Counted from the stretch's first letter, positions 25,855 through 34,296 are shown. The stretch: DNA of 64,000 nucleotides from Opitutaceae bacterium (GCA_028284235.1 JANQSC010000045.1:38004-102003); one strand, 5' to 3'. Numbers and translations are program-made. Notes: generated by a model from the sequence alone, not told the origin.

Positions 25855-27402
25855 ATGAACGACACCTCCGAACGAGAACCCGCCATCAGCGCGGGAAGTA
25901 TCGCCCAGCTGCGCGGCTGCCACGAAATCGCGTTCCCCGCTTCCTCCCCCGATGGCCCCGACCTGCCCTTGCTCGCTTCCTACACCCTGCCAAGCGGAGC
26001 GATCAAATCCACCCGCGGGTTCGCTACAGCGGACGGGCAAATGAAGTCGCGCTGCTACGTCGACGAAGAAGGACTCTGGTCCTGGGAAGCGAAAAACCTC
26101 GAGGGGCGCTGTCTGCAAACCGGGACCTTCTCGGTGGTGAACTCCCCGCTGCCCGGCAAATTGCGAATCTCCCGCTCGGACCCGCGACAGCTCCAAACCG
26201 ACATCGGTCGCTGGTATCTGAATTTTGGCGACAACGCCTACCGTTTTCTCGCCTTGGACGAATCACGCTGGAGAGCCTACGTTGACCAATCGGCCCAAGC
26301 CGGATTCAACCGCATCCGCTCTTGGCTGAGCCCATCCGTCGACGCTCTCCTCGACACCGAACGGAAAAAACTCGACCTCGACGCCTGGGAGCGAATCGAC
26401 GAGCGGCTTTGCTACGCCCTGCAACGGCATCCGGAAATGCAGTTCGAGCTCGTGCTGCTCGGGCCGAATGCCGACGACATCAAGCGCTTTGGCGAAGGCG
26501 AGCTGGGCGCCCACTCCGTCTTTCGCTACGCTATCGAACGATTCAGCCCGCTCCCGAACGTGCACTGGTCACTCGCCGACAACGCGGACGACACCGACAC
26601 CGAAATTGCCCAAGCCATCACTATGGCGGGAGACGCACTGTTCGAAAGCGACCCCTGGAATTCGCTCTCGACTCAAACTGGCTCATATTTCCAATCTCCC
26701 CGAAACGCCGATAAAAAATGGGTATCCATCCAATCGATACGCACTCTCGGCGAAGTTGTCGGAAAGGAAACCCTCTCCGCCCGCGCGGCCCAAGTCAAGC
26801 CAGTCGCCGTTTCGCAGGATCGCGGCGAGCACGAATACGCGCCGAAGTTCCCGCGCTACTACTTTCGACGCCTCTTCTGGGGAACTCTCCTGTCCGGCGG
26901 GCTCCCTACCTACACGGGATTGAAAACGAGCAAGCCACACGACCGCAATGACTGCGGCATCGAAGGCTATTACGACGCCTGCAACTCCAGTCGCCTCCGA
27001 TCGGGAGCCCACGACCTCTTGCAGATCAAACGCTTCTTCGCCGAAACCCAAGTCAGCCTTGAGAACTGGACGCCCGACGACTCACTCTCCGGCAACAATC
27101 CGCTCCTGGTAAAGACGGCAATCTCCGAGGAGGGAGACGCCTGCATCGCCTACGTCGCCAATCCCGAGTCCTACGCCGCCCACAGCCCGGAGGGATTCGA
27201 CGGCGTTCATTCCGACGCGTTCTCGAACACGAGCGAGACCTTCACGACGTTCACGCTGGAGTTGCCCTTCTCCAGCGGCCGCGTCAAGTGGTACAGCCCC
27301 ACAACCGGCGAATGGAAAGGCGAGGCGGAAATCACGAAAAACTCGACCACCCTGCTGACCCCCGAGCCAGGCGACTGGGTGGCCTGGGTCACCCGCGCCT
27401 GA
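25855..27402 (+). CDS. DUF5060/DUF4038-like glycoside hydrolase (apiosidase-like)
   Basis: A 515-residue protein without a signal peptide. The first 120 residues look like the DUF5060 sandwich (FATADGQMKSRCYVDEEGLW, then SWEAKNLEGRC). WYLNFGDNAYRFLALDESRW begins a barrel domain of the DUF4038/GH140 type, which continues with YVDQSAQAGFNRIRSWLSPS and NVHWSLADNADD. A C-terminal sandwich (VKWYSPTTGEWKGEAEI) ends it. The fold family includes apiosidases that remove branching sugars from pectic side chains. Catalytic acids were not assigned, and lack of export suggests action on an imported oligosaccharide. Its operon neighbours are DUF5069 and a GreA-like gene. Confidence 0.65.
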   Translation: MNDTSEREPAISAGSIAQLRGCHEIAFPASSPDGPDLPLLASYTLPSGAIKSTRGFATADGQMKSRCYVDEEGLWSWEAKNLEGRCLQTGTFSVVNSPLPGKLRISRSDPRQLQTDIGRWYLNFGDNAYRFLALDESRWRAYVDQSAQAGFNRIRSWLSPSVDALLDTERKKLDLDAWERIDERLCYALQRHPEMQFELVLLGPNADDIKRFGEGELGAHSVFRYAIERFSPLPNVHWSLADNADDTDTEIAQAITMAGDALFESDPWNSLSTQTGSYFQSPRNADKKWVSIQSIRTLGEVVGKETLSARAAQVKPVAVSQDRGEHEYAPKFPRYYFRRLFWGTLLSGGLPTYTGLKTSKPHDRNDCGIEGYYDACNSSRLRSGAHDLLQIKRFFAETQVSLENWTPDDSLSGNNPLLVKTAISEEGDACIAYVANPESYAAHSPEGFDGVHSDAFSNTSETFTTFTLELPFSSGRVKWYSPTTGEWKGEAEITKNSTTLLTPEPGDWVAWVTRA

Positions 27403-27444
27403 ATCGCCGCAAACGGCCGTCTCGACCCGAAAGCCCCCGCTCGC

Positions 27445-27912
27445 ATGGATAAAACCCACATCCTCGACACCCTGGTCGCCTCCGTCGAATCCGACCTCTC
27501 CCAAGCAACCGAAGCCGCCCTCGAGTCCGCCGAGTCCGCGACCCACGAGGAAGCGCGCTCCGAAGGGAAATACGATACGCGCGGACTCGAAACATCCTAC
27601 CTCGCAACCGGTCAAGCCAAGCACGCTGCCGAGCTACAGGAGAGCCTAGCCGCCCTAAAACAGCTTTCCCCGCCCGAGTTCGGACCCGACAGCCCCATTG
27701 CGCTCGGCGCCCTCGTAACCGTCCTTTCAACGAGTGGACGAGAAGTCTACTTCCTCGCTCCCGGAATCGGCGGACTCGAAATCGACGACGGCAATGGAAA
27801 CGTCGTCACCACCATCAGTCCGAAATCCCCGCTCGGCCGAGAGCTCATCGGGAAGCGGACCGGAGAGCGCATACAAACAGGCGGCGGCAAGACAATCCTC
27901 AGCATCGCCTAG
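27445..27912 (+). CDS. GreA/GreB-like transcription factor
   Basis: A 155-residue protein with an N-terminal helical part (ATEAALESAESATHEEARSE, then GKYDTRGLETSYLATGQA) and a C-terminal FKBP-like domain (ALGALVTVLSTSGREVYFLA, ending SPLGRELIGKRTGERI). The SPLGRxLIGKxxGE signature is the GreA/GreB C-terminal motif. The N-terminal THEEARSEGKYDTR stretch places acidic residues where GreA has them at the coiled-coil tip, but the coiled coil is shorter than in classical GreA. It may rescue stalled RNA polymerase or be a relative with another job at the polymerase secondary channel. It is last in its operon. Confidence 0.78.
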   Translation: MDKTHILDTLVASVESDLSQATEAALESAESATHEEARSEGKYDTRGLETSYLATGQAKHAAELQESLAALKQLSPPEFGPDSPIALGALVTVLSTSGREVYFLAPGIGGLEIDDGNGNVVTTISPKSPLGRELIGKRTGERIQTGGGKTILSIA

Positions 27913-27946
27913 CAACAGAACCGCGTCAGTCTAAACAGAACGAAGA

Positions 27947-28026
27947 CGCACTATTTTATTAACAGGATGCGTTCGCCCGCGCGACGGGCTCACTCACTTG
28001 ATCCCGACGAGTCGGGAACTCGATTT
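27947..28026 (+). repeat. Partial module of the hairpin repeat beside copy B
   Basis: The sequence GCACTATTTTATTAACAG (27948-27965) matches an internal block of copy A (GCACTGTGTTTTATTAACAG). After it come GCCCGCGCGACGGGC and GATCCCGACGAGTCGGGAACTCGAT, which form their own hairpins but differ in sequence from those in copies A and B. It looks like a truncated or rearranged second element. Confidence 0.5.
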
Positions 28027-28077
28027 TTAGATACAAGATAGGGACTGATTTCTGCTTGATTCGGCTAAATAGAATAG

Positions 28078-28260
28078 ACAAATCCTGCTCTCGGCCCGTC
28101 GGCGACGGGACGGAATTTGATCTCGAAGAGATCACTGTTAAACAAACCAGCAAGCGGTCCTTGCGCTGCACTTTTTCAACAGTCGCCTGACGGCGAAATG
28201 ACGCTCGCGCGTCACAAGGATCCCGTTCCGCTCTGCGGAACGAGACAAGGGTCTAGTTTC
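28078..28260 (+). repeat. Dispersed multi-hairpin repeat, copy B
   Basis: Aligns with 14503-14716 from ACAAATCC to TCTAGTTTC, without the long CCCGTACGGG palindrome. Shared stem-loops are GATCTC-gaa-GAGATC (28119-28133), CGCC-tga-CGGCG, TGACGC-tcgc-GCGTCA (28199-28214) and a nested final stem, here CGTTCCG..CGGAACG instead of CCGTT..AACGG. Stems are kept while loops and some paired bases differ. The element lies between convergent genes (the GreA-like factor and the LysM lipoprotein). Confidence 0.8.
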
Positions 28261-28327
28261 TAACAATCGTCACCGTCCTCCAGCTTAGCGGAAGGGCGTT
28301 TGCAAATTCGAAAACCACTCGAATCTC

Positions 28328-29086
28328 CTAAGGAATAATCAGCGACATCCCCGGCTGCAATTGGGACTCGCTCGGGAGCACATTGCGGTTGGCCTCCAGA
28401 ATCTCGCGCCAGCGGTTCGGATTCCCGTACATTTCGCGGCTGATCTTGTATAAACTGTCGCGTTCCTGAACCACGTAGACGCGCCGTCCGCCGGGCGCAG
28501 TCGCAGCCGGGCGCAGAGGCTCGTTGCGAGTGGCGACTTCCCTCAATTGATCATCGGCCTGAGGCGCTTGGGAAACCGCCGGCGCCGCTCCACGTCGGAT
28601 CTCCGCCAACTGTTCTTTCAAAGCTTGGTTTTCGGACTGGAGTTGTTCTATCGTACCAAGAAGCCGGATACGGTACTCTTTGGCGTCGTCGGTAGCGATC
28701 CACTCCTTCTTGGCCGTCTTGATCAGCCCTTCCACCCGTTCGATGCTCGCGTTTCGCTGGGGCGTCTCCGGGTCGCGGCCCTTAATCGCCTGGTAGCGTT
28801 TGAAATGATAGATCGCCGAAATCGGGTCATCCCGGTGATTGAGGAAAATCAGCCCCGCCTCTAGGTGCGACTCCGGCGCGTTGCCGTCGCGCATGGCGAT
28901 CAGCTTGGTGAAATTCGACAGCGCCTCTTTTTCGAGATTGCGGGCCAGCAAGTCCTTGGCCCGACGGTAGACCGGATCCTCCGTCTCGCTGAGCACGTCC
29001 AAGGACACCCGCTCCGAACAGCTCGACAATGCGAGGCCGACCAGCAGAGCGAAAATAAGTTTTGATGCAAAGGGTGTTCTCATCAT
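28328..29086 (-). CDS. LysM-domain lipoprotein
   Basis: A 252-residue protein with a lipoprotein signal (KLIFALLVGLALSSCSERVS), lipobox LSSC at about residues 20-24. The N-terminal half has TPR-like helices (RAKDLLARNLEKEALSNFTK; AIYHFKRYQAIKGRDPET), then a coiled coil (LGTIEQLQSENQALKEQLAEI). The C-terminal 55 residues are a complete LysM peptidoglycan-binding domain (YVVQERDSLYKISREMYGNP ending LQPGMSLIIP). It probably tethers an envelope structure to the cell wall. ATG alternatives at 29086 and 29083 are both possible. It diverges from the arabinose-5-phosphate isomerase gene. Confidence 0.88.
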   Translation of the reverse strand: MMRTPFASKLIFALLVGLALSSCSERVSLDVLSETEDPVYRRAKDLLARNLEKEALSNFTKLIAMRDGNAPESHLEAGLIFLNHRDDPISAIYHFKRYQAIKGRDPETPQRNASIERVEGLIKTAKKEWIATDDAKEYRIRLLGTIEQLQSENQALKEQLAEIRRGAAPAVSQAPQADDQLREVATRNEPLRPAATAPGGRRVYVVQERDSLYKISREMYGNPNRWREILEANRNVLPSESQLQPGMSLIIP

Positions 29087-29173
29087 TGTCGTGAAGAACC
29101 GTATACTATGAGACCACCTCTTCTCGACTTTCCAAGTCTGAAATCGGACAAAGGCTCACTCTTTTCCTAATCC

Positions 29174-30154
29174 ATGGATACCGAAGACATTATCTCCAAG
29201 GGGAGACGGTGCATCGATATAGAAGCCGACGCCCTGCGAAAGACCAGCGAACAGCTCGACGGGCGTTTCGCCCAGGTCGCGTCAACCGTAATCGAAACAC
29301 TCAACGCCGGCCAGAAGCTCATCTTCTCAGGAGTCGGCAAAAACGCCCACATCGCCCAGAAACTCGTCGGCACCTTCAACAGCATCGGGGCTCCGTCCAC
29401 GTTTCTCGACCCGGTCAACGCATTGCACGGCGACATGGGCCTATGCCGCAAAGGAGACCTGCTGCTCGCCTTCAGCAACAGCGGCGAGACCGAGGAGCTG
29501 CTCCGGCTGGTCCCCGCCCTCAAGCGATTCGACACCCAAGCGATCGCGGTGACGGCTAAACCCGAGTCCACGCTCTGCCAGCTCTGCGATTCGAGCCTCG
29601 TCTATTCCGCTGACAAGGAGGCGTGCCCGCTCGACCTCGCCCCCACCGCCAGCTCGACCGCGGCCATGGCCATCGGCGACGCCCTCGCCATGGTCGTTCT
29701 CGAATGGCGGGCCTTCAGCCGCGACGATTTCCAGCAGTTCCACCCCGGCGGCAGCCTCGGCAAGTCGCTCGCCGCCAGTGTCGACACGATTATGCGGCCC
29801 ACAGGGCAGTTCGCCCAGCTCGAAGACACCGCGACCTGCCGCGAATGCCTCACCCAAATGACGAGCCCCAACAGCGGCTGCATCGCCTTGACCGATGGCG
29901 ACGGAATCCTCAGCGGCGTCTTTACCGACGGCGACATTCGGCGGCTGCTGCTGGAGGATTCGGAATTCTTAGACAAGCCGGTATCGGGTTTCATGATACA
30001 GAGCCCGATCACCATCCCCGCGGGCTCCCTAGCCATCGAGGCGCTGCGGATCTTCGAAAAACGGGCGATCGACGACTTAATCGTCGTCGACGGCCACAAC
30101 CGCCCCGTTGGCGTGATCGACGGGCAGGATTTGACCAAAGTCCGGATGGTTTAG
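29174..30154 (+). CDS. kdsD: Arabinose-5-phosphate isomerase (KdsD/KpsF/GutQ family)
   Basis: A 326-residue protein with an SIS sugar-phosphate isomerase domain (residues about 30-200: KLIFSGVGKNAHIAQKLVGT, then LLAFSNSGETEELLRLVPA) and two CBS domains (about 205-326: MRPTGQFAQ, GVFTDGDIRRLL, GVIDGQDLTKVR). FHPGGSLGK is the standard linker. It converts ribulose-5-phosphate to arabinose-5-phosphate, the first step to KDO in lipopolysaccharide. Length and domain order are normal. It is followed by the polyprenyl synthase, with a gap of 191 bases that holds no recognised gene. Confidence 0.93.
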   Translation: MDTEDIISKGRRCIDIEADALRKTSEQLDGRFAQVASTVIETLNAGQKLIFSGVGKNAHIAQKLVGTFNSIGAPSTFLDPVNALHGDMGLCRKGDLLLAFSNSGETEELLRLVPALKRFDTQAIAVTAKPESTLCQLCDSSLVYSADKEACPLDLAPTASSTAAMAIGDALAMVVLEWRAFSRDDFQQFHPGGSLGKSLAASVDTIMRPTGQFAQLEDTATCRECLTQMTSPNSGCIALTDGDGILSGVFTDGDIRRLLLEDSEFLDKPVSGFMIQSPITIPAGSLAIEALRIFEKRAIDDLIVVDGHNRPVGVIDGQDLTKVRMV

Positions 30155-30345
30155 CGGCTCGCTTTCGCTTGAACGGACCATTCGAACCGGGCTAACTCGT
30201 TCAGGATCCGGACGATAGCCTCCCTTTCGGAAAGCGAAATCCGAGTATTTTTGTTTCGGAATTTCGCGAAACGCAGTCAAGGTTCGTCTCAAGCCGTCCC
30301 TTAAAACCAGGGGAAGCCTCAAAACGACCGATCATTCCACCAGCC

Positions 30346-31383
30346 ATGAGCCACGCCTCCCAGACTACCAGCCCCGGCGAGACCCAACCGCTTTCCGGTC
30401 TATTCCAGCTGCTGGAACCTCACTTGGCCCAACTCGACGCCTTCCTCCTCGCCGAAGTCAACAGCTTCGAGGAAGAGATTCAAGACTACGTCCGCTACTG
30501 CATGAACACAGGCGGAAAGCGTATACGACCCTCCCTCATTTTCTTCAGCGGCTGGAATGGCGATGAAACCGTCGACCCGAAACTCGTCAAACTGGCCGCG
30601 GTGATCGAGACCATCCACTTGGCCACGCTCGTTCACGACGACATCATGGACGAAGCTGACATCCGACGCAGTCGTCCCACCGTGGCCAAATTGCACGGCA
30701 ACGCCACCGCGGTGCTCCTCGGGGACGCCCTTTTCTCGCACGCCGTTTTTCTCGCCACCCAGTTCCCCACTTCCGAGGTGAGCGAAAAGGTCGCTATCGC
30801 CATGCGCAATGTCTGCACCGGGGAAATCCTGCAAACCATGCAGCGCGGCGACCCCGACATCGATCTGCCGACCTACCGCCGGGTGATCGACCTCAAGACC
30901 GCCGAGCTCTTCCAAGTCGCCTGCTTCCTCGGAGCCCGTCTCGCCGGGCGCGAGCCGGAATACGTGGAGGCCGCCGGCGCGTTTGGCCGGCATCTGGGGA
31001 TCGCCTACCAGATTTACGACGACCTTACCGATCTTGTCGGCTCCGAGGAGAAAATCGGCAAAACCCTCGGCACCGACATCGCCACGGGCAAGGCCACGCT
31101 CCCCTTGATTCTCCTCCGGGACCGCCTCCCGCCCGAAGAAGCCGCCCAGCTGAGGGAAACGCTCGCCGGGAAGCGCGACGCCCAAGTCGACCGCTGGCTC
31201 GACTTTCTGGACTCGACCGGAGTGATCGACGAGGTGCGCGAGGCGATTTTCCAGGAAATTCGCTCCGCCCGAGCCACTTTGGAGCCGTTTTTGGGGAATC
31301 CGGACGCCGACTTGCTCAATACAATTAGCCAACTCCTATGGAACCAGGTCGACACGCTCCAGTCAGACGGGGCAAGCCATTGA
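30346..31383 (+). CDS. Trans-polyprenyl diphosphate synthase
   Basis: A 345-residue all-helical synthase. The first Asp-rich motif is HDDIMDEADIRRSRPT at about residue 97 (DDxxD with following RR), the second is YDDLTDLVG at about residue 225. GGKRIRPSLIFFSGW is the conserved substrate lysine/arginine region, and KTLGTDIATGKATLPLILL the conserved end. Both metal sites are intact. It elongates farnesyl or geranylgeranyl diphosphate to a longer chain for quinones or other lipids; chain length is not clear from the sequence. It is related to IspB. Confidence 0.92.
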   Translation: MSHASQTTSPGETQPLSGLFQLLEPHLAQLDAFLLAEVNSFEEEIQDYVRYCMNTGGKRIRPSLIFFSGWNGDETVDPKLVKLAAVIETIHLATLVHDDIMDEADIRRSRPTVAKLHGNATAVLLGDALFSHAVFLATQFPTSEVSEKVAIAMRNVCTGEILQTMQRGDPDIDLPTYRRVIDLKTAELFQVACFLGARLAGREPEYVEAAGAFGRHLGIAYQIYDDLTDLVGSEEKIGKTLGTDIATGKATLPLILLRDRLPPEEAAQLRETLAGKRDAQVDRWLDFLDSTGVIDEVREAIFQEIRSARATLEPFLGNPDADLLNTISQLLWNQVDTLQSDGASH

Positions 31384-31478
31384 AACTCCACTGAATTCCA
31401 GCCAGCACGCCCCATTTTAAGTGGATGGAATCTAGACATTTAGCGTATTTCGTATAGCGTTTCTGAAAAGTAGCCGTC

Positions 31479-32108
31479 ATGAGCCTCTCCAAAGCCATTA
31501 CCAAAACGCTCGCATCCTCGCCAGAACGGCGCCGGGAAGCGGACGAGGACCTCGCCATCGTGCAGAAGGTCCAGGCCGGCGACGTGGACGCATTCGACGC
31601 TCTCATCCTCAAATACCGGGAGCGGGTCTACTCGGTGATTTACAATTTAACCTCCAACCGTGAAGACGCGTCCGACCTCGCCCAGGAGACCTTCATCAAG
31701 GCTTTCCAGTCGATCAACCGCTTCAAAGGGAAATCGAGCTTTTTCACTTGGCTTTACCGCATCGCCCTGAACACGTCGCTCACCCACCTACGGAAAAACA
31801 AGCTGCGTCGCTTCTTCAGTTTCGAAAAGATGGTCGAGGAGGACCATTCCGCCGGGTTCATCGAGAACATGGCGACCGAGTCCAATTCGGACAAAGCAGC
31901 CTTGATGAACGAGCTGCAGGAAACGCTCAACGACGCCTTTCAGAAACTCTCCGTCAAGCACCGCACCGTAATCACGCTTTTCGAGATCGACGGGCTCAGC
32001 CACAAGGAGATCGCGGAAATCATCGGGACCTCCATCGGCACCGTCCGGTCCCGCCTCCACTACGCGAAACAATTTCTACAAGGAGAACTGAAAGGCTACC
32101 TCCGCTAA
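31479..32108 (+). CDS. ECF RNA polymerase sigma factor (RpoE-like)
   Basis: A 209-residue sigma factor with region 2 (DAFDALILKYRERVYSVIYN, DASDLAQETFIKAF, SSFFTWLYRIALN) and region 4 (LSVKHRTVITLFEIDGLSHK, EIAEIIGTSIGTVRSRLHYA). No N-terminal extra domain is present. The gene starts a set with a likely anti-sigma protein and an HtrA-like protein, the usual RpoE-RseA-HtrA plan for envelope stress. It is 20 bases from the following gene. Specific target promoters cannot be read from this window. Confidence 0.93.
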   Translation: MSLSKAITKTLASSPERRREADEDLAIVQKVQAGDVDAFDALILKYRERVYSVIYNLTSNREDASDLAQETFIKAFQSINRFKGKSSFFTWLYRIALNTSLTHLRKNKLRRFFSFEKMVEEDHSAGFIENMATESNSDKAALMNELQETLNDAFQKLSVKHRTVITLFEIDGLSHKEIAEIIGTSIGTVRSRLHYAKQFLQGELKGYLR

Positions 32109-32127
32109 TCCAACCGCGCCCCCGAAT

Positions 32128-32706
32128 ATGTTTCCCAAAAAACCCATTTCCAAAGCCGACGACGAGAGTCTCAGCCAGCTTCTCCAACTGAAGCGGCAGG
32201 AACGCCCGGACGACGCGTTTTGGGGGAAATTCGACGAAGAGCTGCGCAGCAAGCAGCTCGCCGCCCTCGTCCGGACGCAAAGCTGGTACGAGCGGACCGG
32301 CAAGCTGGTACTGCTCGTCGCCCGCAAGTCGGCGGCCGCGACGGCGACCGTGAGCGTATTGGCGATCGGGGTATTCACCTTGTCGCAAACCGATTTCTAC
32401 TCCTTCGAAACGACTGAAACGCAAGCAAACGTCCCGACCGGGGAAAACCCGGCCGAACTGCTGGCGGACCTCGACGACGCCCCCGTTTTCGTCGTCGACA
32501 ATCATTCGGCGCCGCAAGTCGGACTGGAAACGGAATCCATCCCAGAATTCGACGCAGTTTCCTACTACGAGGTCAACCCCCTCACCAAGGACGCCCTCCC
32601 GGTCAGCTACCAAATCATCGCGGAGCCCAAGCAGTTCACCGCTGGAGCCCGCGTTCGCGACGCCGGCCTGGGAGCGAAAGTCATCCGCTCCGGAAACGAT
32701 TTTTGA
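32128..32706 (+). CDS. Probable anti-sigma factor, single-pass membrane protein
   Basis: A 192-residue protein of no strongly recognised family. Residues 1-45 are soluble and charged, with a QERPDDAFWGKFDEELRSKQ stretch that recurs in anti-sigma-like proteins of this group. One hydrophobic segment (KSAAATATVSVLAIGVFTLS, about residues 70-90) could cross the inner membrane, leaving a C-terminal domain of about 100 residues outside. Position directly after the sigma gene and before the HtrA-like gene is the main reason for the anti-sigma call. The usual ZAS zinc motif (HxxxCxxC) is absent. Confidence 0.6.
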   Translation: MFPKKPISKADDESLSQLLQLKRQERPDDAFWGKFDEELRSKQLAALVRTQSWYERTGKLVLLVARKSAAATATVSVLAIGVFTLSQTDFYSFETTETQANVPTGENPAELLADLDDAPVFVVDNHSAPQVGLETESIPEFDAVSYYEVNPLTKDALPVSYQIIAEPKQFTAGARVRDAGLGAKVIRSGNDF

Positions 32707-32710
32707 CGCA

Positions 32711-33763
32711 ATGGCGGTCCGGCCTCCAACCCGCGCATCAAGAGCGAAGTGCGTCCTCGCGTTGGTCGCGACGCTCTGTCCCGTTCTGAACGCGGAAACG
32801 GAACCCACCAGCGCCCTCTCGCTCCAAGAGACGATACAGGCCGTGTATCAAGAGCATCAAGACGCCGTAGTCCGCGTGAAAGTCGCCACCGAGGAACGCG
32901 ACGAAAACGGCGAGCCCAAAGTCTCGCTCCTCGTGCTCTCCGGATTCTTCATCAGCGAAGCGGGCCAAGTGCTCACCAGCCATCTGCCGCCGAACGAAAC
33001 CACCCGCGTGTGGATCGAGCAAAAAGGAATTTCCTATCTCGCGGACGTCGTCGGCACCGACGCGCGAACGAACGTCGCCCTGCTCCAGGTCATTAGTCTG
33101 CCGGAGTCCTTCGACTACATCGCGCTCGACGACTCGAAGGAAACCGACCCGATCGGTTCCTTCGCCTTCGCGATCACCAGCCCGCTCGACTTCAACCCCA
33201 CTCCGAAATTCGGGCTCGTGGCGGGATTCGAAAGCCATTTCGCCGAAGTCGAGTTCCCGCTCACTTATACCCGCTTGAGCATCGCGATCGGACCCGCGGA
33301 AGGCGGCTCGCCGACCTTCGACGCCCGCAACGAGTTGATCGGAATCGTCATGGCCACGCTCCCCGAGGTGAACTCATCCTACATCATTCCGACCAAAGCG
33401 CTTGCCCGCATCGTCACGCAACTCGCCGAAATCAAGCGTGTGCGCTACGGCGTCCTCCCGATCCAGTTCGAGGAGAAGGCCGACGCCTACAACATCGCCA
33501 AGCGTGTCCTCGTGAAGTCGATCGTTCCCGGCAGCCCGGCGGAGCGCGGCGGCCTCCAGGCGAAGGACGAAATCGTCAGCCTCGACGGCGCGCCTATCGC
33601 CACGCTCAACGACCTGCGCGACCACATCTTCTTCAAGGACCCGGGCAGCTTCCTCCTGTTTAAAGTCAAGCGAGACGACAAGGAGCTCGACTTCGCGATT
33701 CTGCTCGAGCCCGACGAGGACCATATCCAAAAACCAAGCGCGCCACAGGCCGAGGACAAGTAA
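32711..33763 (+). CDS. HtrA/DegP-like PDZ protein with altered catalytic residues
   Basis: A 350-residue protein with a weak signal sequence (VLALVATLCPVLNA) and the trypsin-like then PDZ order of HtrA. The His site is kept (VLTSHLPP, His91), with DARTNVALLQV at residue 121 giving Asn where the catalytic Asp belongs, 30 residues after the His as in DegP. The nucleophile motif GNSGGA is replaced by PAEGGSPTFDARNELIGI, so the aligned residue is Gly198 (Ser200 is an alternative only if two residues are deleted). Residues about 260-340 form a PDZ domain (SIVPGSPAERGGLQAKDEIV). It is probably a periplasmic binding or chaperone-like protein rather than a protease. Confidence 0.8.
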   Translation: MAVRPPTRASRAKCVLALVATLCPVLNAETEPTSALSLQETIQAVYQEHQDAVVRVKVATEERDENGEPKVSLLVLSGFFISEAGQVLTSHLPPNETTRVWIEQKGISYLADVVGTDARTNVALLQVISLPESFDYIALDDSKETDPIGSFAFAITSPLDFNPTPKFGLVAGFESHFAEVEFPLTYTRLSIAIGPAEGGSPTFDARNELIGIVMATLPEVNSSYIIPTKALARIVTQLAEIKRVRYGVLPIQFEEKADAYNIAKRVLVKSIVPGSPAERGGLQAKDEIVSLDGAPIATLNDLRDHIFFKDPGSFLLFKVKRDDKELDFAILLEPDEDHIQKPSAPQAEDK

Positions 33764-33772
33764 CCGCGAATC

Positions 33773-34192
33773 GTGAAAGTCGTTCAAACGGAAATGCGCG
33801 TCGAAACGCGCGGACAAGGAACCTACGAGATTTCCGACAAACTCCGCAACGCGCTCAAAGTCGCGGATCTCGCCTCCGGTTCGCTCACCGTTTTCTGCCG
33901 CCACACGAGCTGCAGCCTCGTGCTCATGGAAAACGCCGACCCGTCGGCCCGCCGCGACCTCGAAGGCTATATGAATCGGCTCGTCCCCGACGACGATCCG
34001 CACTTCACCCACACCTACGAAGGACCGGACGACATGCCCAGCCACATAAAGATGGCGCTCACTCGGAGTTCGGAGTCCATCCCCTTTCACGACGGTCAAC
34101 TCCTTCTCGGCACCTGGCAAGGCGTGTTCCTGTGGGAACACCGCGCCGCTCCCCACACGCGGTCGCTCGTGGTGACGATCATCGGGGAGTAG
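33773..34192 (+). CDS. yjbQ: YjbQ family (UPF0047) protein
   Basis: A 139-residue protein from a GTG at 33773. The family signatures CRHTSCSLVLMENADPSAR and LLLGTWQGVFLWEHR are both clear, and further conserved His and Glu residues sit in the DDPHFTHTYEGPDDMPSHI stretch. The length is normal. YjbQ proteins are linked by weak evidence to thiamine phosphate synthase activity in the cytoplasm; the true role is unsettled. It sits 9 bases after the HtrA-like gene and is followed by a terminator, so it closes the sigma-factor operon. Confidence 0.9.
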   Translation: MKVVQTEMRVETRGQGTYEISDKLRNALKVADLASGSLTVFCRHTSCSLVLMENADPSARRDLEGYMNRLVPDDDPHFTHTYEGPDDMPSHIKMALTRSSESIPFHDGQLLLGTWQGVFLWEHRAAPHTRSLVVTIIGE

Positions 34193-34230
34193 CGGCCGCC
34201 CTTTCCGCTCGGAGCATACGCGTCGACTTA

Positions 34231-34256
34231 AACCCGCCGGGACGGCGGGTTTTCTC
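34231..34256 (+). terminator. Intrinsic terminator after yjbQ
   Basis: AACCCGCC (34231-34238) pairs with GGCGGGTT (34244-34251), followed by TTCTC. It closes the plus-strand sigma factor/HtrA-like/yjbQ group. Confidence 0.8.
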
Positions 34257-34296
34257 ACGCCAGAAATTCAACAATTCGACACGTGCGCGCTGAGCG

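Noticed and set aside
11731..28260. CRISPR array from the repeated hairpins
   Set aside because: Copies are few, far apart, long and internally hairpin-rich, with no regular spacers and no cas genes in the window.
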